Below, piece after piece: positions 52,637-63,208 of a stretch of 64,000 nt of DNA. The notes beneath the pieces are model-generated. The model saw only the letters and a list, made by a program, of their open reading frames with translations, had not been told where the DNA came from and made no database searches. The DNA lies in contig JAKFAO010000003.1 in the NCBI GenBank assembly GCA_021527695.1, positions 434,001 to 498,000 on the forward strand, written 5' to 3'. A program made the position numbers and the translations under genes. Position 1 is the stretch's first letter, and each line of letters starts with the position of its first letter. Source of the stretch: Naematelia aurantialba. Taxonomy: Eukaryota > Basidiomycota > Tremellomycetes > Tremellales > Naemateliaceae.

Positions 52637-55252
52637 ATGGCGCACAACGCTCGAGCGGCGGCCTCACGGCTCTTGCCTTGTGGACGGCTGTTGCGTGTTG
52701 GGCGACGGGCATTCGTCACGTCGGCGTCTGGCTCCAAGGAGGCGTCGACCGCCGCGAATCTGTTGACACTGCGGGAGCTTGACCGGCTCGTGACGTCCAT
52801 TGCCAGTGAGTGCCAGCCAACCCTCTCGCCCTCTCGATCCTTCATCTCCGCCCTCCTCATCCTATCAGCCCTTTGATCATCCTTCTGCCACGCATCGCGC
52901 GTCCCTGTGCGTCCCTGCTGGCCAAGTGCCAGAAAGGTGATCCTGACCCGCCAGACTCGTCGACAGGGACTCCGTCCCATGCGACTCCACTGGCGATGCG
53001 CAACTTCCCCTCGCCGTGGTTATCGTCCAAGAACCCCGACCTGGGATCACAGCGGGATACGCACGACCTTCCCCGCCTAAGTGAGGAAGAGGTGGAAGAG
53101 CTGCATAGGCCGAAACACATGTCGGAGAGTTATACGACATTCGACCTGCCGCTCGCCTCGGATCGTGCGCTGCTGGAGCGGTATATCAATACGTCGGGTG
53201 GATTCCGTGCGTCTTGAGCTCTCCTTCTCCTACTCCGCCTCCCCGCCCCCGCCTTCTTACCCTATCCCCTCTTCCCTCTCCGCCGTCTTCCCTCTCCGCC
53301 GTCTTCCCTCTCCGCCCCTTTACCCCTCCAGTAATCCTCCTACCCCTCCTCTAATTTGCGCATCTCGGCCAAACCTGTTGGGCGATGCAGGAGATAAGGA
53401 TGGGGATGGGGCTCATGATGATGATGATGGTGGTGCTGATACTGCGTTATAGGGATGGGCAAGCTCCTAGAGCGTAGGTCACATTTCTGGAGGTAGATAC
53501 AGAGACCTGAACCACCTCCCATGCAGATCTCGACTCTTTGGCAGGCGCCGTAGCGTACCGGCACTGTCTCCCCTCACCCACCCTACACGCCCCAGAGACC
53601 AGTGCCTCCTTCCACGAGGCCAGCGAACGAGCAGGCCTCTACCTCGCTACTGCCAGTGCGGACAGGCTGGATATGTTTGGGCGGCTCAACCGGGATAACG
53701 TGCGGTGCGTGTCCAATGCTTCTAGTCCTGATTTTCAGTACTGGTGCTTTTGTTTCGTCCGCTACCCCTCGTCCTCCTAGTATCGCATCCTAGCTCTGGT
53801 GTTCCCCACCATGTAGCTTTCATGTTACTAAATCCTCATCCACATCCGCGCAAGCACAGCCGCCTTGAGATATAGCTTATGCCTACTGGAAAATTGATGA
53901 TCCAGAGAAAAGCTCACTGGGTATACAGCGATCTGCGCTTCAGCGGGTTCGTGACCTGGACCGGCAACTCGTCGATGGAGGTCGTTGTCAAACTGCAGGG
54001 GTCCAGAATGACTCGGTTCGGAGATGCACATGAAGGTGGAGATGGTGATGGGGGCTGGCAGACTCTGATGCTCGGCCGGTTCGCAATGGTGTGTCGAGAC
54101 GCCATCACACACAAAGCCAGAGCGGTGCCTCGACTCATCGTGGAGACCGAGGAAGAAAAGGCCCTGTGGGAGTTGGGCGAGGGTGAGCATCGCTGCCGAG
54201 CACGGTGATGGCTGGGAGACTGGGCAGGCTGACAAGTGGCGACTGTAGATCATCGGCGCAGACAAAAGGAGAGCTCAATGATGGCACTGGACAAAGTCCC
54301 CGTGAGTGCATGAGTGCAACAGTACCCTATGCAGTGTCCAGGCTGATCGAGCGGCCTGTCCTCTAGCCATCGTCTGAAGAGGCCAAGGAGCTTCACGACC
54401 TGATGTTGCAGGTAGCGGACAGCAGGGTCAATGAGATAGAGGGTGAAATGATTGTGCCTATGCGAGACACAGAGGTGCGTGCTTGAAAACCAGAAGGCTC
54501 CACAATGTCTTTCTGACGTTGTATGCAGCTGGAATCAGTGCAGCTCATGTTTCCGCAAGATCGGAATCTGCACGGCAAAGTCTTCGGCGGCATCCTTATG
54601 CGTCTGGTCAGTCCTCGAACCTACCTTGGTATCCTTTCCTCAAGCGTGGCGTCTCTCACGAAGAGGTATGCATACTGATCATCCATGGATTTCATCAGGC
54701 ATTTGAGCTGTGCTTTACGAATGCAGCCGTTTTCGCGTCCAAGCCGCTCCGCTTCCTCGCGCTAGACGGCATCACCTTTCGCCTACCAGTACCGATTGGC
54801 GCGGTGCTCCGCCTATCTAGCAAGGTGGTCAAGACCACCAAACCGACCGACGGCGAGGGAGGCGAAGCAAAGGTGCATGTTGTGGTGCGTGCAGAGGTGG
54901 AAGAGGTCGAGACGGGGGTGAGTTGAGACTGGCGCTTCCCCAGGCACTGGCGATCCTCATTCCACCGAGATATTCCAGATAGTCTGCAGAGTCTGGTCCA
55001 GTCGTGGCTGGTACTGTGTCCGCCTAGTGGCTGTGGCAGCAATTGGGCCGTGGCTGATGCCTGGACTCGTCATAGCTGAGACGCGAGACCAACACATTCT
55101 TCTTCACCATGGCCAAGGAGGATCACGAGCCGCTCGGCCGTACCGTCGTGCCTTATACATACGCCGAGGCCATGTCGTACCTCGAGGGCAAGAGGAGATT
55201 GGAACTCGGGGACGAGATGCGCAGGCTGTACCAGGGCGCACAAGAGGAGTGA
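52637..55252 (+). CDS. Acyl-CoA thioesterase, ACOT9-type, mitochondrial double hot-dog
   Basis: Hydrolyses acyl-CoA in mitochondria. The start at 52637 gives an Arg/Ala-rich presequence (MAHNARAAASRLLPCGRLLR, VGRRAFVTSA). First hot-dog domain: MSESYTTFDLPLASDRALLE, RYINTSGGFR, then MGKLLE, DLDSLAGAVAYRHC, ATASADRLDMFGRL and LRFSGFVTWTGNSSMEVVVK with CRDAITHKARAVPRL. Second domain: SEEAKELHDLMLQVADSR, ESVQLMFPQDRNLHGKVFGG, ILMRLAFELCFTNAAVF, LDGITFRLPVPIGAVLRLSS, VHVVVRAEVEEVETG. The C-terminal exon reads NTFFFTMAKEDHEPLGRTVV, then PYTYAEAMSYLEGKRRLELG, to 55252. Domain order and the HGKVFGG turn match the ACOT9/ACOT10 family. About twelve exons; some are very small. Confidence 0.88.
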
Positions 55253-55599
55253 TATCTGATCAGCGGCTCTCGTATATCCCACGGATATCTCATGTAGGAG
55301 TCACCTAGGGATGTACGGCCGTGAACCCGTCATGTCGCCCCGCAGCGTCTATACAAATGTCGGTATCGTCTCCTGGGCAGTACAGGTTCGTCAGGTCGGA
55401 CAGATGTCAGCGCCGCAGTGGGCCCAATGCATACCTGGTACAATCGGCAGGGATCTCTAGTGCCGCACGCACGTGGCGTACTTTAGGGTTCGTTTCGCAG
55501 TGCGATGACATCATAGTGCTCTTCCCTGAATCCTGCATGAAACGCCAGTGACGACATGCGCCACGTTTTTGCCAGGTGCCACGCCCCGCAGCCCCACCA

Positions 55600-55607
55600 T
55601 ATATAAA
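55600..55607 (+). promoter_or_regulatory. TATA box of the CsbD-like gene
   Basis: A perfect TATATAAA lies about 150 bp upstream of the CsbD-like start and just after a C-rich stretch (CACGCCCCGCAGCCCCACC). Clear TATA boxes are typical of inducible stress genes; most genes in this window show none. Confidence 0.6.
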
Positions 55608-55755
55608 CCTGCCGTCTGTCGGATTCAGAGTCCCACTCGACGCATACTTTCTATCACTACACCCACCAGTACGTTGGCTTGGGCGGTAGCATGAACGTGC
55701 ACTGACGTAGCACTCACAGCAACACAACAAAGCACTCACCAACAAAGCACTCACC

Positions 55756-56326
55756 ATGTCTGACAACGAGCCTTCCAAGACCAACGGACAGGTGAGCGCG
55801 CTCTCCATGCTTCCTCGCCACCCTTCTTTCCAAGGACAGCTCTTGCTTCCTCGCCACCCTTCTCTACAAGGACATCTCCTACTCCCTTGCCCACTTTCCC
55901 TCCCTTCATGACTAGTGGGGCAGGCATTTCCTTTCACGATAATAACCCGACGAGAAGGGAGCTGACAATCATGCTAGGTCAACTCGGTCCTCGGATCCGC
56001 CAAAGAGCTGATTGGAAACGTCATCGAGTCGGGCTACCAAGCTGTGGGCGGGTCTACCGAGCCTTCTTCGTGGACAACGGCCGGCAAAGAGCAACACGCA
56101 AAGGGCGAGGCCGAGATCGACGCCGCCCAAGCGAAGGGATATGTCGAGGGGTGAGCTTGAACTTGCGAAGCAAGCTGACGAACCCAGTGCCGGAGATCGT
56201 ATTGAGGGGAAGAAGGACTCCATTGTCGGCGCTATCACGGGTGATAAGGGTCAACAGCTGTCTGGCAACGCCCAGCACGACAAGGGCGAGGCGCAGATGA
56301 ATATCAACTCTTGTGAGAGGATTTGA
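55756..56326 (+). CDS. CsbD-like small stress protein
   Basis: Small hydrophilic protein of the CsbD family, in fungi often annotated as mismatch/cruciform-DNA-binding; the actual role is unclear but transcripts are usually stress-induced. Exons 55756-55791, 55978-56150 and 56188-56326. The product starts [20 protein letters not shown] and continues [30 protein letters not shown] and [20 protein letters not shown], then [17 protein letters not shown]. The repeated GxxKExxG and A-K-GYVEG units are characteristic. No signal peptide. A fourth mini-exon is possible: a GTGAGA donor right after the last conserved residues could splice to an acceptor near 56362 and end after one more Ser. Strong TATA box upstream. 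Confidence 0.85.
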
Positions 56327-56800
56327 TTCCCATCCAGGACTGGAGCTGACGACCGAGAAGCGTAGGCGAAGCCTGGGAGTGCAAGGGGGGTATGACGAGT
56401 AATGCGTGGCGTGTATATATAGCGAGATGAATACTGGCAGATACTCTGTGGGTATCCAGGCCCAGCGGGAAATGGAAGCGCTCAGCTGCAATGCGCTGCT
56501 TCGAGACATTCGGCGCAGGTTCACTCATAATGCTGCGACCGGGACCATGTATCACATGACCCCGACTGAGTGCGCCCGTGTCAAAGTAGTGAGGTTTAAG
56601 TCTCAAGAGAGTCGATCCGACTCGTAGGTGGGGATGCAGCAGAGTATACGAAGGTTAAGAGATTGTGAAGGCGGGCTGGAGTTAGGCGTGCCATTAGGTG
56701 ATCAAGTTGCCGCAAGCCTTACTGGATTCCCTCCACTTATGACAGCCCGGCTCGTTTTGTCGCCGAATGATCGGTGGACATTTTGTACCGTATCCTGGAG

Positions 56801-58272
56801 ATGCGCCTGGTGCGCTCACTGGCCAGTCTAGCTACTCCAACAGCGCACTACCTCACCCGACCATCACCGTACATACGTCGACTCGTCCCATCAGCGACCC
56901 AGCTGGATCCGAAGCCGGATCTGGACCTGGACGTGGACGTGACTCGGAACAAAGGCGTAACAGAGTCGGACGCAGAAGGAGAAAGAGCCGCGCTCGAGAG
57001 TGATTTCCAGCTGTATCCTGGTTTTTTCAACGAGGGAGAATGCCGGCAGTTGCTCGTTGCTGGATTATGGAAGCTGGACCGCATAGATTCGGTCCGCAAG
57101 CGTCGGCGGAGGGGAGGCTCGCTCGGCCGCAAACAGGCTGAAGATGGTGAGGGGGAGTTTGAAATGATAGGAGGGCGAGAGGAGACGGATGGCTTGCAGC
57201 GCCTCTTCGAGGGCGAGTACGGGTTTGAAGCGGTGAGTGTGGCTTGGTGGACATGTTTCATTGCAGCAGGAAGTGGTGGTGTTGGTGGTCTAAGCAGTCT
57301 CTCCATATCTGATATGTATCGCTAGTGTTGATGTTGATTGTCGACTATTCGACTCGTGCTGAATCCGACCTTTGAGGACAGCGCTGACAGTGACAGGGCC
57401 ACTTTGACTCGGTCATCCACCACTACCGCGAGACACTCCTGACGACGCTCCCGCCCACCGCCTCTCGAGCCGTTATACCACTACTGAACCGTCTCTACGC
57501 TCTCCTCCCTTCGTCACCCCGTATCCCCCTTTCCACCGAACACCCACCCCCTCGGCAATCCCAAACCGGTCCTCAAAACCCTTCCGACTCGGCCCCGCCT
57601 TCCGAGACGACAGGTGAACAGACCCCAGGCGCGCAGTGCGCCGGCGCCACCCCGCGTGACGCGCTGACACACGTCCTGCATCTGGCGCCGGAGGGTGAGA
57701 TCCTGCCCCACGTGGATAACGTCGATGCCAGTGGGGTGGTGATTGTCGGGGTGTCGTTGGGGGCGGAAAGGGTTTTACGGCTCGTCAAGCAGGGTAGGAG
57801 GGCATCCGGTGCATCAGCGGCATCAGCTGCATCAAGTGCATCAGGGGAACCAGCAGAGCCAGGAGAACCAGGAGCAGAAGCACGAGCGAGGGACGGGTCA
57901 GACGAAACGGCAGTAGGATGGGACGTGAGGCTGCCGAGCGGGACCGTCTACCTCCAGAAGTGCGGCTGAGGCCGACCCTGGCTGTCGAGTAAGGAGCTGA
58001 CGAGAGCAGGGATACTGTGCGATATGGGTATGAGCACTCCATCTTGCCGTATAACCACGAGGGGTCGGTATGGGACGGTCGCCGGTTGGAGCCGGGACAC
58101 CGGATTAGTATCATGGTGCGAGTGCGTTGTTCTCGCCTACTGTGTTCTCTGTTACTTTGCCTACTGTGTTCTCTGTGTGCTTTCTGTGTTCTGCGTCCGC
58201 ATCACAGTGCGCGAACAGACTAGCACTGATACCTCTGTGCAGGATGCACCGACCCGCCCATCCCGGCTTTGA
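56801..58272 (+). CDS. ALKBH7-like Fe(II)/2-oxoglutarate dioxygenase, mitochondrial
   Basis: AlkB-family protein of the mitochondrial ALKBH7 type, linked in animals to programmed necrosis and fatty-acid metabolism. The ATG at 56801 gives an amphipathic presequence (MRLVRSLASLATPTAHYLTR). The conserved parts follow in order: FQLYPGFFNEGECRQLL (N-terminal helix), GHFDSVIHHYRETLLTTLP, HLAPEGEILPHVDNVDASGV with the HxD iron ligands, VVIVGVSLGAERVL, WDVRLPSGTVYLQ, RYGYEHSILPYNHE (distal His ligand) and GHRISIM (2-oxoglutarate Arg), ending DAPTRPSRL. A low-complexity Ser/Ala insert (about 57790-57890) interrupts the domain. Three to four introns. Confidence 0.85.
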
Positions 58273-58831
58273 TTCACCCGCCCTCAACACTCGACCTCAC
58301 ACTCGGTACTCGATACTCAGCCGCATACTCCGTACCCGGTACTAGACCTCATATTTGGCACTAGCCGTTGAGCAACTATCCAGCCTTTGTAGCCCTTCCC
58401 TCCCGGCTAGCACTGCTAGCCCTGTCGAGTCTGGCTCGAGACGCATTGGACTCTAAATACCCTGCACAGTGATACAATGCATGATATCCTATATCGTCTG
58501 CCTGCCATCCCCATTACTCTGACAGTTCCCTATCAGTTTCTCAACTGCGATATTTCTCCTTATGCTCCCACGTTTCATATCCGTCAAGTAACATAGGCTC
58601 CGTTTCCTGCTTTACTCCCCGATCGAGCTTCAAGATACCCTCATGAACCACCCGCTTAATTTGCGTCACGTTGCTCCCTTTCACACCCAAACCCAACGCC
58701 GAACGTCACGCACGCATACCGCGTGTCCCTACTCTACAACCTGGCTACCCTTGTCTGCACCTCCACGCCGCAGCCGTCGTCTGGACCTGAACTCCCTCGC
58801 TCTCGGCGCCCCGACCTGTTCAGCCTTGAAA
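58273..58831. other. Convergent intergenic region
   Basis: No coding signal on either strand. It must contain the 3' ends of ALKBH7 and of the TMEM14 gene. A short run of CGATACTC-like words (58290-58345) is the only repeated element. Confidence 0.5.
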
Positions 58832-59565
58832 TCATTTTTGGCGGTCGAGCAGCTCGCGGACGTAGTACCCCGTACTGGCAGCTGCGAGAATGGCAGTGAC
58901 GACGGGAATCGGTGCTCGCGTGAGCAGCGCTCGGCTGGACGTGTCAGCCCGACAGTCAGTCTTCGGTCCTCCCTCCCGTCCATCACCACCCCTCGCTCTT
59001 CACGCCTCTTCACCGCACTTCCCACTCATCACTTCTCCTCACCACTAATCCTCATCACTAAATTCCCCACTCTCACTCCGCATACTACTCCTCATCACCA
59101 ACTATCGTACCATCCGTCCCCAGAGAAGTAAAGTACTCACCGGGTAACAGGCACGAGGAGGACAGCCGAGCTGGCTGACACGACATCAGCTACAATGTTC
59201 CTGCCTAGTGCAGATTCGTGGGATGCGGGGCTCGTGAGAGGTGGCTGGATGAAGGGTGGTGGAGATCCGGGACTCAGATGGCGATGAAGGGGGTTCCGAG
59301 TAGGTAACGAAGGGGGTTTTGAGTAGGTAACGAAGGGGGTTTTGAGTACGCAACGAGAGCCTTGGGAATGAGAGAAGGTATAGATCTGCCCGAACTTGCA
59401 GTCGTCAATGTCCAACTCACCCGCAGCACCCTCGAGACCATAGCTCATCCCATCCCGGATCCGCATCGAGCTAACGGCCATCGCACTGCCGAGCCCGACC
59501 GAAGCGATGAGGGACGTCGTCGAGCCTACCCGGGTGTAGGCGAAGATGCCTGCGAGGACAGACAT
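58832..59565 (-). CDS. TMEM14 family small membrane protein (5' end uncertain)
   Basis: Small protein of three to four membrane spans related to TMEM14/porphyrin or fatty-acid export proteins of mitochondria and chloroplast envelopes. The visible exon encodes GIFAYTRVGSTTSLIASVGL, GSAMAVSSMRIRDGMSYGLE and GAAG. A further exon gives NIVADVVSASSAVLLVPVTR. The last exon reads APIPVVTAILAAASTGYYVR, ELLDRQK and stop at 58832. These segments match the family (GYxRxGSxxSLxAGxGLG, RxxKAxPxxxAxxAxxGxYY). The given start (ATG at 59565) makes a shortened first span; an acceptor-like TCCTCGCAG directly before the coding GGC suggests one more upstream exon, which I could not place. A 23-bp repeat in the first intron (59290-59350) is noted separately. 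Confidence 0.7.
59288..59350 (+). repeat. Three copies of GAGTAGGTAACGAAGGGGGT in a TMEM14 intron
   Basis: The words GAGTAGGTAACGAAGGGGGT and TTTGAGTACGCAACGAGAG follow each other with about 23-bp spacing. On the minus strand this is a CCCCCTTCGTTACC array inside the first visible intron. Confidence 0.8.
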
Positions 59566-60234
59566 ACAGGACAACTTTAGGGCCCAGCATCAGCCAGTTG
59601 TTTAACACTGTGCCAATGGAAGCTCCAGCTTCCGGCGAAGCCCGAACCCCACAGAGGACGCGGCCCTCGTCATCAGAGTGGGCAGGATAGACTGCTATGA
59701 CCCAGTCTGGGTCTCGCCCTGCACGGCCCTCTACAGAAGCAACACAGCTGTCCTTGGCACCGCTGCCCAAGCTTCAAGCCAGAGACCTCTGTCTAACTTA
59801 TGGCCAAAAATGCGCCAATGGAACAATCCGGTCCGTTCCGGCCAGACAGGACAGAGGAACAAGTCGACTCACGCCGGCTATTGGTTTGTGAGACTGCCTA
59901 GGGTCAGTCCGCAGTGCACCGTGGACTCCACAGAGCCAACTCACCATGGATGTGATGCTTCGAGTTGTGCAGCCAGATGGGTCGTTATGCAGTGGCAAAC
60001 GTTCGAGAGGGGAAGTCCTGCAGCAAAAACCAACGTCGACGTTGTGCTTTCCCGGCAAGAAACCGGCAGCCAACCGGTCACCAGGAAATTCAGACCACGT
60101 GGTGTGGGGCTCCTTCTCACATAGTTGCATTACGTAAACAAACAAGATGTCGAATACTTGGAGGTTCCATCTTCTCTTTCCCTTGTCCTTCTTATATCTA
60201 GACGTGCGGTGGGTAACTGTCCAGTACAGGCAGC

Positions 60235-62875
60235 ATGGCACAGCAAGCGAGTCCGCTCAAGATGTACGTCCATGCCTGAGAACAAAGACCGAGTGCCAGC
60301 GCTGACCAGGCTCTCTCTCCTCATCGACATGATATGTCCTTCTTCCCTTCCATTCAGCCTCGCAATAGGTTCTCCTCTCTCTGCATTGACCCTCCTCGTC
60401 GACAAAATCACAGCTATCAACTCGAAACATGGACCATTTGACGGATGTGTCATCGTCGGAGACCTGTTCGCAGAGGGAAGCACCGGAGAGGAGATCGTCG
60501 GCATAGCTTGTCAGTCCACAAGCATCATGGATGTCCGGAACGCTGACGGACCTGCTAGTTCCAGTCCCGACGTACTTCACCTTGGGAAAGTATGCTCTGC
60601 CAGACTCGATTCGAGAGAAGATTGAGCAGACGGGAGGCGAGGTGGTGAACAACCTCGTATTTCTCGGTACGTTTCCTTTGACGCCGGGTTTCCTTCTACC
60701 GCGGTTTGGCTTCAACACCGGTCGCCAACTGTTTCTCTCGGGCGAGAAGCGCTGATGCTTCCGCAGGAAAGTCTGCAATCCTCTCCACAGCACAGGGATT
60801 GAAGATTGCCTGCGCCGGTGGAACCTTTGATCGAGCTGAATACGACTCGGGACAGGACAAGGTAAGTTATGTACATCTCTTGTGTCTTTGGCTGCTCATC
60901 ATCTTCAGGGCCCATTCGAGCCCCAGCTGTCTAAACCTGCCGTTGACAGTTTACTGGGCCATCCGCTTCTCAATCCTTCACCGGACACAGGATCATCACT
61001 GGCATTGGCGAAGAATGCCTCAGCCGCTCTACCTTCCGCCTTTACCGGTGTTGATCTCCTCCTTCTCTCCTCTCCTCCCCCATCTTTGGGTCTTCTCTCG
61101 CCCTCGTTCCCGTCACTCCAGTTCGCCCTCGCTAGTCCAGCGGAACCGTTGTCTGGAATTGTTCGGAAAAGCAGACCGAGGTATCTCTTCTGGGGCGAAG
61201 GTGACGGGTTCTGGGAGCGCGAGCCATGGGGCTGGACGGGAGCGACTGGAAAGGAAGAACGGTGGACTAGAGCCGTCAAGCTGGGTGCATTAGGAGGAGA
61301 TGCTCCCGAAAGCGGCAAGAAGGCTAGAGTCAGTGCCACAGGTCGCCAATGTATTGCAAGTCTGATCCCCGCAGTGGTTCTATGCCTTTACTCTCCCTCC
61401 GCAGACCCCGTCAACACCGATTCCACCCCGACCAGCCAACACCACCCCAAACCCGTTTGTTCTACAACCAGCTGCGTCCGCTGCAAATGCGGCACCGGAA
61501 TCAGCCTTCAGTGGGAGAAAGCGTCCGGCCCTGGAGGATCAGCAGGCTGCATATGGCGGTGGAGGAATGGAAGTCAAGAAGCCCCGAACAGGTTACCTTT
61601 TATTGCTTACGTCCGCTGTCCAGCTGACGTATTCAGAACACGGCCCGCCCCCCGAAAATTACACCTGCAAGATCTGCCAGGTTTCTGGCGTGAGCATCTC
61701 ACGTGATTCTCATATTGTATAAATCTGAGCTTGTTTTGCAGCACTGGATTCAAGATTGCCCCCAAAAGAAAGACCGAGATCTGTCCAAACCACCTGCGGG
61801 ATACCTGTGCAAAATCTGCCAATCGGTGAGCGATCCACATGACTCCCAAGCTTATTGATAAGCCTGATCACTTCATACGTGACTGCCCAGAGAAAGAGGC
61901 TACCGATCGGGCACGCGGTGCGGGAGGACACAAACCTCCCCCCGAAGGATACGTCTGCAGGGCATGCGGGGCGGAGAGCGCGCATTTCATTCGCGATTGC
62001 CCTTTGGTACACGAGCGTGAGCAAGCAAAGTCAAGGAAAAAGGAGTTGGGACCTGCTGAATGTGGGTGGTACTCGGACATCCGACAAGCGCTGATGTTCT
62101 GTAGGCTGGTTCTGCCTAAGCAATCCAAAAGTCACAAAGCACCTCATTGTTGCCATTGGTAGCGAGACTTATGTGACGCTGCCGAAAGGCCAGCTGATAC
62201 CGACCAAACTGACGCCTGCCACCCAAGGTGGATCGAAGCCGCTGGTTCCGGGAGGTGGACACGTCCTGGTAAGCTGAACAGGGTCTTGATCGAATCCCGG
62301 CTGATCAGCAGATCATTCCCATCGCTCATCATCCAACTCTCCTTTCGATCCCAGCCGACGACGCCATGACAATCATTTCCGAGCTCGAGACATTCAAGTC
62401 GGCGCTCCGTGCCTGCTATGCGTCGTACGGAGCCGTACCGGTAACATTTGAGGTTGGACGACTCTCCGGGCGAGGTGGTCACGCCCACGTACAGATTGTA
62501 CCCGTCCCAAAGGAGCTTACGGAGAAAGTGGCGGAATCGTTCCGGGTTGCTGGGGAGAAACAGGGTCTCGACTGGGAGGCTGAGCCGGAACGTGCCTTGG
62601 CTCGAGTCGGTGCAGCGGGCAACTACTTCAAGGTCGAGTGTCCGGATGGAACGAAACTTGTCCATCTGCTCAAGGGGAATTTCGACCTCCAGTTCGGCAG
62701 GTGAGCGGACTATGACTGTGTTCAACGGCTCAGCTCACACTAGAGTAGGATGGTTCTCGCCAGCCTGCTGGGTCTGCAGCATCGTATCGACTGGAAAGAT
62801 TGTCAGCAGACCGAGGCGGAGGAGAAGGATGATGCACAAAAGTTCAAAAAGGCCTTTGCGCCGTTCCATTCGTAG
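60235..62875 (+). CDS. CWF19-like protein 1 (Drn1-type spliceosome / lariat-debranching cofactor)
   Basis: Nuclear protein related to Drn1/CWF19L1, which assists intron lariat turnover. Starts at the ATG at 60235 (MAQQASPLKI). The N-terminal metallophosphatase-like part has LTLLVDKITAINSKHGPFDG, CVIVGDLF, VPTYFTLGKYALPDSI, EQTGGEVVNNLVFLG and LKIACAGGTFD. A linker follows, then three CCHC knuckles: YTCKICQVSGHWIQDCP, YLCKICQ with DHFIRDCPEKEA, and YVCRACGAESAHFIRDCP. The CwfJ N-terminal domain follows (ECWFCLSNPKVTKHLIVAIG, VLIIPIAHHPTLL, SELETFKSALRACYASYG, GGHAHVQIVPVP with the HIT-like H-x-H). The end is FKKAFAPFHS. Domain order matches the family. Confidence 0.87.
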
Positions 62876-63208
62876 TTGACTCGTGTCACTGAGATTCACT
62901 CGATCGGAGTGCATCCAAGCATGTCTAGCGTCATCTGCATGCATCGCATCGAGTGTAACAATGTAGCCTGGGTACTTGAGCATGACGATGAATCGCCGTC
63001 ATCAGGCAAGCAGCAGAGACAAGAAAAATCAACGACGCGTCGCTGAAACATCCCGACGTTTGCGAGTTTCAGCTTTCCCTCTGCGCTTTCGTTTGTCCTT
63101 GTTCTTCACCATCTCGTTTCTCTCTGCTCCTGCTGCTCGTTGCACGCGTCGCTCAGCGCGGCAGTACGTCGTCGACATCCCGTGCCAAGTGCTGTGAAGG
63201 GATCAAGG

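Noticed and set aside
56774..56800. Longer ALKBH7 reading frame starting upstream at a GTG
   Set aside because: It begins with GTG; the ATG at 56801 gives a good mitochondrial presequence.
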